DNA of 64,000 nucleotides, taken from NCBI GenBank assembly GCA_015057455.1, contig SVEH01000016.1, positions 1 to 64,000 on the forward strand, in the 5' to 3' direction. The position numbers were made by a program, and so were the translations under genes. The notes beneath the pieces are model-generated. The model saw nothing but the letters and a program-made list of their open reading frames with translations, made no database searches and was not told the origin of the DNA. Every line of letters starts with the position of its first letter. Position 1 is the stretch's first letter. Shown here piece after piece: positions 1-7,712 of this stretch. This DNA is from Lachnospiraceae bacterium. Lineage in GTDB: Bacteria; Bacillota; Clostridia; Lachnospirales; Lachnospiraceae.

Positions 1-111
1 ATAGAAACACTTGATCAATATATCCACTGGTACGGAACTAAACGACGAAAATTAACATTGGGAGGACTTAGTCCTCTTCAATACAGAGAACAATTAGGCT
101 TATTAGCTTAA
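1..111 (+). mobile_element. IS3-family (IS150-like) transposase, C-terminal fragment
   Basis: An open frame enters from the left edge and ends at TAA 109-111, giving 36 residues. They contain the typical end of the IS3 OrfB integrase, a YIHWYGTKRR stretch followed by LSPLQYRE. In this family the DDE integrase catalyses insertion of the element. Only the extreme C-terminus is visible, so I cannot tell whether the element is intact upstream. A hairpin (129-137 with 151-159) follows the stop and may be the IS end or a terminator. The family call rests on the conserved tail motif alone. Confidence 0.8.
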
Positions 112-128
112 AGACTAAATAAGCAAAA

Positions 129-159
129 GGGATACGGTCCAAAAAAACATCCGCATCCC
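129..159. terminator. Hairpin after the transposase tail
   Basis: GGGATACGG (129-137) pairs with CCGCATCCC (151-159) with one G-T wobble and an A-rich loop. It lies 17 bases behind the transposase stop. It may be a terminator or part of the right end of the IS; no clear target duplication can be seen because the left end is outside the window. Confidence 0.4.
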
Positions 160-192
160 CATTCCTACATCCTTATAGTAACATTTGCAATA

Positions 193-393
193 TTAATTTC
201 TACCCTTTTTTAAAAACATGTAAATTACAAATCCCATAATAGGCAAAATAACATTAACAATTAACCATACATTCTTATTCTCACTATTTTTTTCGCTCTT
301 GTATATGTACATTTCCGTCAAAATCCATAACCCCAAAGAAATTACAATAAAAAGGGTCGTTATTATCGCTAAGTTCATTCCAACTACTATCAT
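193..393 (-). CDS. Small two-TM protein, PLDc_N-like
   Basis: A 66-residue protein with two hydrophobic segments (about 5-27 and 42-61) separated by a charged loop. The second segment with its W-(x)7-P-(x)2-G-(x)3-Y spacing and the terminal basic residues resembles the PLDc_N (phospholipase D-nuclease N-terminal) membrane domain, which often occurs alone in Firmicutes. No catalytic domain is attached and no function is known for the stand-alone form. AAGGA lies about 10 bases before the chosen ATG. It sits between the IS tail and the sugar transferase gene and has no obvious partner. Confidence 0.6.
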   Translation of the reverse strand: MIVVGMNLAIITTLFIVISLGLWILTEMYIYKSEKNSENKNVWLIVNVILPIMGFVIYMFLKKGRN

Positions 394-561
394 TATATAT
401 CATTCCTTATATTTTTATTTTTTTCTTAAAACCACTTTTCATACCATTGAGAATAATGTTTAACATTCATCCTACATATAGTCGTATGGCGTCATTTATA
501 TCTATAATAGCAGATCACTACTGCTAAATTAATGTTTGTTTAAAATATATACATCCAATAC

Positions 562-1929
562 TTATTTTTGTGACTCGGTTTTAAATACTGAATTTTCTTC
601 GCTTACTCCTTCCGTACTTTCTTTCATAAATAATATCTTGATTGTAAGCATTATAATCTTTAAATCCATATATAAAGAATAATTTTCAATATACATTAAA
701 TCCATCTTAAGTTTGTCACCTAATGTTGTATTATATCTTCCAATAACCTGTGCATAACCAGTTAATCCAGCTTTTACCTTCATTCTATATGAAAACTCTG
801 GCATCTCTTTAAGTAACTCGTTGATTATCTCTGGACGTTCTGGTCTAGGTCCAACAACTGCCATATCACCTTTTAAAATATTAAATAACTGTGGTAATTC
901 ATCTATTCTAAAACGTCTAATAACATTACCAATAGGTGTTATTCTATCATCGTTTACACTGGCAAATCTAGCTTTACCATCAGCTTCAGCATCTGTTATC
1001 ATACTTCTAAACTTATAAATAGAAAACTCCTTACCATCTAAAGTACTTCTAACTTGTTTAAATAGTGCTGGTCCACCATCATATGATTTAATTAATATTG
1101 CTGTTACTATCATAATTGGTGAAGTTAGTATAATACCTATTAAAGATATTATTATATCACTTAATCTTTTTACTACACGTTGTTCAAAACTAAGATTCTT
1201 ACCTTTTATTAATAATAGTGGCGTATCAAAAGTTGATATATCACTTGATCCTTTTAAAAGAATATCTTCAACTGTAGGTGTTAAATACACTCTTATGGAT
1301 TTCTTGAAACAATATGAAATAACAGAATTTCTAAAATCACCTGTTACATCACATAGTACTACTGCCTCATAATTCTTTATTTTTTCTTTAACAACACTTA
1401 AATTAGTAGTTTTTAAAGTTGCTGCAATTATATATCTATCTCTACGAGAAAACATCTTAGCTATAAGTGTATTTACTGAACTGTTACCACCATATATCAT
1501 AAGAACTTTACGTGGCGGGTAAATGTAATCATATACAGATTTTGATAACATAGTAAATATGAAAATTATAGAAATCTGCATTAAACACAATAAAATCATT
1601 GGAACAGCGTTCTGCATTCTGTATGCTAGCAATGATATAATTACATATGCTAATACATTAACCATAATCATAGCAATTGTCTGTGAATATATAATATTCG
1701 TAGTTGTAAGTGTTGCTATTCTAAATCCATCATATAATACAAAAAATACTAATATTAATACAGTATACATCAAAAATATCAATATATTACCGTTTTTATA
1801 ATAAATTGGTTTATTATTAATATAACCATAATAGTTAAACCAAACTACAGAGAATAATGCTGTTAAGCAAAACATCTCTATTAAATTCATGCTAAATAAA
1901 ATAATATGCTTAAACTTATATTTGTTCAT
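562..1929 (-). CDS. Polyprenyl-phosphate sugar phosphotransferase (EPS initiation)
   Basis: A 455-residue membrane enzyme of the bacterial sugar transferase (polyprenol phosphoglycosyltransferase) family. It would start exopolysaccharide or capsule assembly by moving a sugar-1-phosphate from a nucleotide sugar to undecaprenyl phosphate. Four TM segments lie in residues 1-130, then a nucleotide-binding-like middle domain (about 140-240). A hydrophobic hairpin at 255-282 is followed by the catalytic domain with KFRSM (about 306-310), DELPQ, NILKGDM and the VGPRPE motif near 359. The length is normal for the long WbaP-type form. No other EPS genes are visible, so a cluster may have been disrupted or may lie to the left beyond the IS. 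The sugar specificity cannot be read. Confidence 0.9.
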   Translation of the reverse strand: MNKYKFKHIILFSMNLIEMFCLTALFSVVWFNYYGYINNKPIYYKNGNILIFLMYTVLILVFFVLYDGFRIATLTTTNIIYSQTIAMIMVNVLAYVIISLLAYRMQNAVPMILLCLMQISIIFIFTMLSKSVYDYIYPPRKVLMIYGGNSSVNTLIAKMFSRRDRYIIAATLKTTNLSVVKEKIKNYEAVVLCDVTGDFRNSVISYCFKKSIRVYLTPTVEDILLKGSSDISTFDTPLLLIKGKNLSFEQRVVKRLSDIIISLIGIILTSPIMIVTAILIKSYDGGPALFKQVRSTLDGKEFSIYKFRSMITDAEADGKARFASVNDDRITPIGNVIRRFRIDELPQLFNILKGDMAVVGPRPERPEIINELLKEMPEFSYRMKVKAGLTGYAQVIGRYNTTLGDKLKMDLMYIENYSLYMDLKIIMLTIKILFMKESTEGVSEENSVFKTESQK

Positions 1930-2068
1930 ATATTGTCACTTCACTTCCGTATAATTTAAGTTATATACATTAATTACCAAGATATAGTATAACAAATCAT
2001 ATAACCTTTTGGCAATAATAAAGTGACAATATATTAAGTTATATTAAAGTTTTTATTCTCATATCACT

Positions 2069-2377
2069 TTATTCATATACTGGAATCAATAAATAATTCC
2101 CTTCAACTATGTAATCTGAATTAATCCCGTTGATTTCTTCTATAATATTCATATATTCTTTAATCTCCATATCATTAGGACAATATCTCTTTGCAATAGA
2201 CCAAACAGAATCATTATGCATAACTTCAACACTTTCATATACATAATTCTGCTCAGTATCAGCATGTACAATTATTGTACTATTATTAATTATAAATAAT
2301 AACGCTGCTCCAACAAGTAACGTTCCTAATATAAGCATTCTCTTTTGTACTACTCTTCTACTTTGTAATCCTTTCAT
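2069..2377 (-). CDS. yneA: YneA-like LysM protein, SOS-induced division inhibitor candidate
   Basis: A 102-residue protein with a short basic N-terminus, one TM helix (about 15-35) and a LysM domain (about 50-100). This is the architecture of Bacillus YneA, which delays septation during the SOS response. The start at 2377 has GGAGGTTTTT directly in front; a 10-codon longer frame would begin inside an operator. The promoter carries one LexA box in its spacer and a second downstream of the -10. The gene lies 1.6 kb from divergent lexA instead of directly next to it as in Bacillus. The function is inferred from architecture and operators; sequence identity to YneA was not tested. Confidence 0.75.
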   Translation of the reverse strand: MKGLQSRRVVQKRMLILGTLLVGAALLFIINNSTIIVHADTEQNYVYESVEVMHNDSVWSIAKRYCPNDMEIKEYMNIIEEINGINSDYIVEGNYLLIPVYE

Positions 2378-2400
2378 AAAAACCTCCAAATAACACATAT

Positions 2401-2414
2401 CGAACAAATGTTTA
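2401..2414. promoter_or_regulatory. LexA box 2 of the LysM gene
   Basis: CGAACAAATGTTTA matches 13 of 14 positions of the Bacillus-type SOS box CGAACRNRYGTTYG. It lies between the -10 and the start codon of the LysM gene, where bound LexA would block transcription. Confidence 0.8.
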
Positions 2415-2421
2415 TGTGTCT

Positions 2422-2450
2422 ATTATAAGAACAACCGTTCGAAATGTCAA
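2422..2450 (-). promoter_or_regulatory. Sigma-A promoter of the LysM gene with embedded LexA box
   Basis: On the - strand TTGACA (2445-2450) is followed by exactly 17 bases and TATAAT (2422-2427), a perfect consensus. The 17-base spacer contains GAAC-N4-GTTC (LexA box 2428-2441), so repressor and polymerase compete for the same bases. Confidence 0.85.
2428..2441. promoter_or_regulatory. LexA box 1 of the LysM gene
   Basis: AGAACAACCGTTCG has perfect GAAC-N4-GTTC arms and fits the SOS consensus at 12 of 14 positions. It occupies the promoter spacer. Together with the box at 2401 it makes a double operator with centres 27 bases apart. Confidence 0.8.
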
Positions 2451-2791
2451 TACCCTTTTTTTCGAATATGAAATTTCGTCAAATCTCATATCCATTTTTA
2501 TAAAATGATGCGCATTTAATATATTCTTAGTTTATTTTGTAATAAACTGTTATATATCATCGACAATATCTAATTATACTCATTTTTTTGAAAAATATAC
2601 TGTTTTAGAACATTCTTAAGATTTATTTTAGAAAACATCTACTACTTCTACATTAGTTGACAAAAATGGGTAGAAATGGGAATTAAATTCGACATAGATT
2701 CGACAAAATATTTATATACAAACTATAGTTTATATCACTTCGAACTTCCCAAAACTCTTGCCAACGAGTCAAAAAAGAAAGCTAAAATTAG

Positions 2792-2843
2792 AAACAAATA
2801 AGGTGCCACATAGCCAATTATCTATGCGACACCTTATTTGTTT
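2792..2843. terminator. Long hairpin terminator behind the secreted repeat protein
   Basis: Arms 2792-2813 and 2822-2843 form a 22-bp stem with two G-T wobbles and an 8-base loop. The outer part is A-rich on one side and T-rich on the other, as in bidirectional terminators. It lies 14 bases past the stop of the - strand gene ending at 2857. Confidence 0.8.
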
Positions 2844-2856
2844 GTATTAGGATATA

Positions 2857-3531
2857 TTAAAATTGATGATTTTCGTATCTCATTTCACGTTTTGTTTCTT
2901 TTAATGTTATTGAGCCTGAATATTGACCTTTTCCTGTGATAACATATGTATAAGTTACATCATATGTATTTAATTCTCCATTAGGTCCTTCTATAGAGCC
3001 TACTAATGTTTCTTGTTTATAATCTACTACTGAATAATTATTTTCTGGTAATAGTGTGCCATCTTTATATACCCTTACGATACCATCGTTTACTTCAGCT
3101 GTACATGCATTAGCTATATTAATACCATTAATATTAAACTTAACTTTTGCTGTACCTCTGTAATCACCTTTTCCTTTAACTTCTACAGTTCCTTGACCAG
3201 CATCAATATTATTCTTATAGTTTACAATATAGTCAACACCATATTGTAATTCTGTGCCCTTATAATTTACTGTAGGCACCGGTTTACATTCCTCACCTGT
3301 CCACTCAAAAGATGTTTCTGATAAAACTATAGCACATTTCTTTACAGAAACTCTCTTGAAGAATGAGAAAATTCCACCTGAACCTGTTTCTTCATAAACG
3401 GTAGCTTGTGTTTCACTTGGAGAAGCATTTGCCGATGAACTTGTATTAATTGCAAATGCCACCGCCAATGCTAAAGTCATTGATACACATACTCCCATAA
3501 TTTTTGCTAATTTGTTACCCCTTCTTTTCAT
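2857..3531 (-). CDS. Secreted protein with two Ig-like repeats
   Basis: A 224-residue protein with a signal peptide (basic MKRRGNK, hydrophobic to about 35). The mature part has a repeat built on YGVDYIVNYKNN and GKGDYRGTAKVKFNI, a beta-rich pattern very common in Lachnospiraceae surface proteins. A second, weaker copy ends in GKGQYSGSITL. No LPXTG, SLH or other cell-wall anchor is visible, so it may be released or held by partners. GGAGG stands 9 bases before the ATG. It lies between the YneA-like gene and lexA but has no LexA box of its own that I can find. Function unknown. Confidence 0.75.
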   Translation of the reverse strand: MKRRGNKLAKIMGVCVSMTLALAVAFAINTSSSANASPSETQATVYEETGSGGIFSFFKRVSVKKCAIVLSETSFEWTGEECKPVPTVNYKGTELQYGVDYIVNYKNNIDAGQGTVEVKGKGDYRGTAKVKFNINGINIANACTAEVNDGIVRVYKDGTLLPENNYSVVDYKQETLVGSIEGPNGELNTYDVTYTYVITGKGQYSGSITLKETKREMRYENHQF

Positions 3532-3809
3532 ACTTAAAATCCTCCTAAAACTATAAACTATTTATTATCCCTTTCGTAACAATTAATATATTTTGTCTAC
3601 CAACTATTCTTACGTTAAAAACATTATATAATACAAAAAAATTAATTACAAGTCAATTATTTCCAAGTAAATATAAGAAAATACAATTATAAACAATTAT
3701 TAAATAAAAATATATATACTACCATTTTATTTCAAAGAAATTACAAGTGTTACAATTTTATTTCTAAACAAATACGCAAATAATAAAATATTAATAAAAA
3801 TTATTTTTT

Positions 3810-3823
3810 CGAACAAAAGTTTG
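3810..3823. promoter_or_regulatory. LexA box 1 of lexA
   Basis: CGAACAAAAGTTTG matches 13 of 14 SOS-box positions. Its end overlaps the -35 TTGACT, which fits autorepression of lexA. Confidence 0.85.
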
Positions 3824-3850
3824 ACTTATAATAGCCATATGTGCTATAAT
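3821..3850 (+). promoter_or_regulatory. lexA promoter
   Basis: TTGACT (3821-3826), an 18-base spacer and TATAAT (3845-3850). Transcription would begin near 3857, leaving a leader of roughly 140 bases before the lexA ATG. Confidence 0.8.
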
Positions 3851-3862
3851 TATCGAGAGTAG

Positions 3863-3876
3863 CGAATGCATGTTCA
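3863..3876. promoter_or_regulatory. Possible second LexA box of lexA
   Basis: CGAATGCATGTTCA fits 12 of 14 positions of the SOS consensus and lies just downstream of the predicted start of transcription. It is weaker than the first box, with GAAT replacing GAAC in the left arm. Confidence 0.5.
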
Positions 3877-3997
3877 CATTAAGTGTTAAGAGATATTCGT
3901 ATATATAATTTAGTACTCACATTTTATAATACATATTATGAAGTATTTGTATATATAATTTTCATAGGGTTAATTTGATAAGTAAGGAGTAATTTAT

Positions 3998-4615
3998 ATG
4001 TCATATGGTAAAATTTCAAGTAAACAACAAGAGATTTTAGACTTTATTAAGAACGAGATTATTAACAAAGGGTATCCACCTGCGGTTAGAGAGATTTGTG
4101 AAGCAGTTAATTTACGCTCTACTTCTTCTGTTCACGCACATTTAGAAAGCTTAGAAAAGAATGGATACATAAGACGTAATCCTACTAAGCCTAGAGCTAT
4201 TGAAATTGTAGATGACGGCTTTAACTTAGCTCGTAGAGAATTGGTTAATGTTCCTATTGTCGGTTCAGTTGCAGCAGGACAACCTTTACTTGCAGTAGAA
4301 AGTATAGAATCCTATTTTCCTATACCTTCTGAATATATGCCTAATGAAGAAACTTTTATGTTAAAAGTAAAAGGCGATAGTATGATTAATATCGGAATTT
4401 ATAATGGAGATAAGGTTCTTGTAGTAAAACAACAAACAGCTAATAATGGAGATGTTGTAGTTGCTTTAGTTGAAGACTCTGCAACAGTAAAGACATTCTA
4501 CAAAGAGGCAGATCATATAAGACTTCAACCAGAGAATGACTATATGGATCCAATCATTGTAGATAACTGCGAGATATTAGGCAAAGTAATTGGATTATTT
4601 AGAATGTTTGACTAA
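3998..4615 (+). CDS. lexA: LexA repressor
   Basis: A 205-residue SOS repressor and self-cleaving protease. The winged helix DNA-binding domain covers about 1-65. The cleavage site is Ala93-Gly94 in VAAGQP, and the catalytic dyad is Ser128 (GDSM) and Lys165 (TVKTF), so the protein should autocleave when stimulated by RecA filaments. AAGGAG lies 9 bases before the ATG. It is transcribed away from the rest of the SOS block and controlled by its own operators at 3810 and possibly 3863. Length and motifs are complete. Confidence 0.97.
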   Translation: MSYGKISSKQQEILDFIKNEIINKGYPPAVREICEAVNLRSTSSVHAHLESLEKNGYIRRNPTKPRAIEIVDDGFNLARRELVNVPIVGSVAAGQPLLAVESIESYFPIPSEYMPNEETFMLKVKGDSMINIGIYNGDKVLVVKQQTANNGDVVVALVEDSATVKTFYKEADHIRLQPENDYMDPIIVDNCEILGKVIGLFRMFD

Positions 4616-4743
4616 TAAATCTAAGTTTTATGTTCCCTTAATGAATTTTTGTTGTATATGAATCTGTACAACATACATATTTTTAGAATTAATACTTTTA
4701 TAATATCAGAATAATATAAGAATATAGTTAAAAAAAAATAATA

Positions 4744-4807
4744 AATAAAATATACTATAATTTAATGATATCCTAAGCATTGGCATTAAATTATAGTATA
4801 TTTTATT
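4744..4807. terminator. Bidirectional terminator between lexA and the VanZ-like gene
   Basis: Arms 4744-4767 and 4784-4807 are a perfect 24-bp inverted repeat with a 16-base loop, almost purely A/T. It lies between the converging lexA (+) and VanZ-family (-) genes. The rest of 4616-4923 is AT-rich sequence in which I see nothing else. Confidence 0.75.
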
Positions 4808-4923
4808 ATTTCATTGTATTTTATTGTTTTACGATTTTCTTATTTTATTCAATCAACAATCTCCAATTGTGATTTTGCAAAATTACAATTTCTCCGTTTT
4901 ACTTCTAACCTAGTATAGACTAC

Positions 4924-5604
4924 TTACGCATCTATTATATAGAATATTTTACATATCCTTGTAAAAAGTTTTCTAGTAACGATAAAGTATCCTATGAATA
5001 CCCCTATCATATTAAGTAATATATCATCTATATCACAACTTCCATAGTGAGTTAAATATTGGCTCACTTCTACTCCAACAATTACTAGGAAGTTAACTAT
5101 AACAACAACCCATTTTCTTCGCATTATTTTAAATAAACACCATAATAATAATACCATTGGTATAAAAATAACGATATTCCCTATTATGTTTGTTATTATA
5201 AGTCCTTTGTTAAGATATCCATAATTCCAACTGTTTATAAACAGTTTTATAGTTGTAAATGGAATTAAATTAATATCTCTCATATCCTCATGATATAAAT
5301 TACTAGAAGAATAATCTGTTCTGTCTATAAATAATACTTTTAATAAGGCAATTATATATGCAAGAAAGATTACCCATAATATAGTGTTCATCATATTTAC
5401 TTTTAATTCTTTTCTTGTCAAAATACTTGCTAACACCATTGTACCAGATATTGCAAGAACTGCAACTAAACATAACAATATAACAGTTCCTCTATATGGA
5501 ATTGATATATCATTGCTTATTTTGTCTCCTAGCATTATCATAATAAGAACAATGGAAATAAATATTAACAAATAACCTATGGTTTTTTTAACTATATTCT
5601 TCAT
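4924..5604 (-). CDS. VanZ-family membrane protein
   Basis: A 226-residue protein with five or six TM segments. The central part has INLIPF, NIIGNIVIFIPMV and the VEVSQ-(x)n-CDIDDILLNMIGVFIGY block that defines the VanZ-like domain, known from teicoplanin resistance in Enterococcus. In most Firmicutes such proteins have no assigned function, and no vancomycin-type genes are near. GGAG lies 7 bases before the ATG. It is the last gene of the rplU-to-rsfS run, 46 bases after rsfS, and probably a passenger of that operon. Confidence 0.85.
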   Translation of the reverse strand: MKNIVKKTIGYLLIFISIVLIMIMLGDKISNDISIPYRGTVILLCLVAVLAISGTMVLASILTRKELKVNMMNTILWVIFLAYIIALLKVLFIDRTDYSSSNLYHEDMRDINLIPFTTIKLFINSWNYGYLNKGLIITNIIGNIVIFIPMVLLLWCLFKIMRRKWVVVIVNFLVIVGVEVSQYLTHYGSCDIDDILLNMIGVFIGYFIVTRKLFTRICKIFYIIDA

Positions 5605-5650
5605 TCTTAATTCTCCATTATGAAAACATCAACACAATATCATTAACTTC

Positions 5651-6016
5651 TTAATTCTTAAAGTCACTTACTTGTTTAGCATCTCTCCATATGTTATCTA
5701 AATTATAGAATTCACGATCATCATTTGAGAATATATGCACTATTATATCATTATAATCCATAAGAACCCATGTACTATTACGAACACCTTCAATTCTTGA
5801 TGGTTTATATCCCATATCACCTAATTTTTTATAAACATTATCTTGTAATGCTGTAATTTGTGAAGTACTTGTTCCTGTAACAAGTATAAAATAATCTGCA
5901 ATTGTTGTAAGTTCTGATACATCAAGAACTTTTATATTATGACCTTTCTTTTCATCAACAGCACCATATGCTATATTTACCATGTCTTTTATTCTTATTG
6001 ATTCATTTTTATTCAT
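5651..6016 (-). CDS. rsfS: Ribosomal silencing factor RsfS
   Basis: A 121-residue protein of the RsfS/DUF143 family, which binds ribosomal protein L14 and keeps the 50S subunit from joining 30S during starvation. Typical motifs are DVSELTTIADYFILVTG near 30-50, then a WVLMDYNDIIVHIF stretch and EREFYNL-like end (here DREFYNLDNIW). It follows yqeK after a 122-base AT-rich gap, as in most Firmicutes. The length is standard. Confidence 0.95.
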   Translation of the reverse strand: MNKNESIRIKDMVNIAYGAVDEKKGHNIKVLDVSELTTIADYFILVTGTSTSQITALQDNVYKKLGDMGYKPSRIEGVRNSTWVLMDYNDIIVHIFSNDDREFYNLDNIWRDAKQVSDFKN

Positions 6017-6138
6017 TGTCTTACTCCTAATGTTGTAATATTAATTTTCTGTCTTTTATATTTACTATTTAGTATTTTGTATTTAATGCATATATTATTA
6101 TAATTAAATACATATATTATTATATTAAAAAATTAATT

Positions 6139-6717
6139 CTATCCTATATAGTAATTATACGTATCTAAAGATATTCCTTCTAGTTTAATATCTTTAGATA
6201 ATAGATATCCGTTCATATTCTTTATCTTATACACAACAGCTTTGTCTATATCATCAAAGGCATAACGTCTTATTTCATCTAACCCACTAATAACCTTTCT
6301 ATTAGGCTCTATATAATCAGCTATGTAGAGAATTTTCTCTAATAGGGACATATTAGGTCTACCTGTAGTATGATAGGTTATTGCGTTTAGTATATCTTCA
6401 TCTGTTACACCGTATTTTTCTTTTGCGTAATAAGCTCCCAACTTACCATGTAGCAAATGAGGTTGTGCTTCTTCTTCTTTTGTAATTTCAATGCCATATT
6501 TGACACATTTTTCATAAATTTCTTCACCTGAAAGATATTTCGCACAGTCATGTAATAATCCAGCAAGTAAGGCTTTGTTAATATCAATATTATATTTCAT
6601 AGCTAATGCTGCAGCAGTGTACTGCACACCTATTGAATGTTGAAATCTATAAGGTGATAATTTCTTTCCTAATTTGTTCTGTACCTCTATTAATTCTAAA
6701 TTTGCTGCTTTTGACAT
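6139..6717 (-). CDS. yqeK: HD-domain diadenosine tetraphosphate hydrolase YqeK
   Basis: A 192-residue HD-superfamily phosphohydrolase. The HD motif is complete (HSIGVQYT, then GLLHDCAKYL, then a conserved LLHGKLGAYYAKEKYG block). YqeK enzymes split Ap4A symmetrically into two ADP. The start at 6717 has GGTGG about 7 bases upstream; the longer frame from 6732 has no ribosome binding site. It follows nadD closely, the normal order in this operon. Confidence 0.92.
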   Translation of the reverse strand: MSKAANLELIEVQNKLGKKLSPYRFQHSIGVQYTAAALAMKYNIDINKALLAGLLHDCAKYLSGEEIYEKCVKYGIEITKEEEAQPHLLHGKLGAYYAKEKYGVTDEDILNAITYHTTGRPNMSLLEKILYIADYIEPNRKVISGLDEIRRYAFDDIDKAVVYKIKNMNGYLLSKDIKLEGISLDTYNYYIG

Positions 6718-6743
6718 AAATGTCCACCACACATTTCTATAAA

Positions 6744-7349
6744 TTAATTATATACCTTATTATCCATAATATATTTATAAACTTTAGAATCTATATTATG
6801 GTGTTTATGATTATAATCCCTATATATTTTTCGAAGCTCTGTAGAAGATACTTTAATTTTATCCATATTTAATATACTTATATTGACATTAGTGTATTTA
6901 TTCTTTAAATATTCACAATGGGTATATAATTCTGATTTATTAACATCATCCCTTGATGCAACTACAAAATGTGTTAATGAAAATAAAACTTCTGGTTTAT
7001 ACCACTGTTCAATATTTATAAGAGAATCTGCACCTAATATAAAGAAAAATTCATCATCTGGGTACATTTCTTTAAGATAAGCTAATGTATCTACTGTGTA
7101 AGTTGTTCCATCTCTTTGTAACTCAACCTCAGATAACTCAAATTCTTTATATAAATCTATAGCTAGTTTTATCATATTAACTCTATGATTTTCACTAGCT
7201 ATATTATTATTCTTCTTATGTGGTGGGTTTTTTGATGGCATAAACCACACTTTATCTAAATTAAGTTGTTTATATGCAGTTTTTGCAAGTTTTATATGTC
7301 CATTGTGAATGGGATTAAAAGTACCACCCATTATTCCTATTCTCGACAT
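6744..7349 (-). CDS. nadD: Nicotinate-nucleotide adenylyltransferase
   Basis: A 201-residue enzyme that joins nicotinate mononucleotide and ATP to make deamido-NAD, a late step of NAD synthesis. The N-terminus has GGTFNPIHNGH, containing the nucleotidyltransferase HxGH signature, followed by the SKNPPHKK substrate loop. The C-terminal VSSTELR matches the ISSTxxR ATP-binding motif. It lies 27 bases behind yhbY and just before yqeK. All expected motifs and the usual length are present. Confidence 0.96.
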   Translation of the reverse strand: MSRIGIMGGTFNPIHNGHIKLAKTAYKQLNLDKVWFMPSKNPPHKKNNNIASENHRVNMIKLAIDLYKEFELSEVELQRDGTTYTVDTLAYLKEMYPDDEFFFILGADSLINIEQWYKPEVLFSLTHFVVASRDDVNKSELYTHCEYLKNKYTNVNISILNMDKIKVSSTELRKIYRDYNHKHHNIDSKVYKYIMDNKVYN

Positions 7350-7376
7350 ATCAATTCCCCCTACACTACGATAATT

Positions 7377-7697
7377 TTATATGCTTTGTTTCTTATCTTT
7401 TGGAAGAACTATTTTTCTATCTGCTTCGTCCTTTGCCTGTTTATAAAGAACAATTTTCTTACCAATAACTTGTACTACTGTAGCACCTGTTCTATCAGCC
7501 AACACATTGGCAATCTCTCTTGGATCATCGATACAATTCTTTAAAACACTTATCTTTATAAGTTCTCTATTATTAAAAGTTTCACTAATTCCCTGTGTAA
7601 ACTCAGGTGTTAAACTTGCTTTACCTACATTAAAGATAGTGTCTAAATTCATAGCTAATCCTTTTAAATGTGCTCTTTGTTTACTTGTTAAATCCAT
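7377..7697 (-). CDS. yhbY: YhbY-family RNA-binding (CRM) protein
   Basis: A 106-residue CRM-domain protein associated with the 50S subunit and ribosome assembly. It begins with LTSKQRAHLKGLA, followed by the basic RNA-binding surface. The usual GKxG loop is present as VGKAS. ATG and stop are consistent with tight packing between obgE (15 bases) and nadD. The C-terminal 15 residues are lysine- and aspartate-rich and less conserved. Confidence 0.93.
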   Translation of the reverse strand: MDLTSKQRAHLKGLAMNLDTIFNVGKASLTPEFTQGISETFNNRELIKISVLKNCIDDPREIANVLADRTGATVVQVIGKKIVLYKQAKDEADRKIVLPKDKKQSI

Positions 7698-7712
7698 TAT
7701 ATATCCCCTTTT

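Noticed and set aside
6018..6138. Direct repeats of CATATATTATTATA between rsfS and yqeK
   Set aside because: Two short AT-only copies; not enough to call a repeat element.
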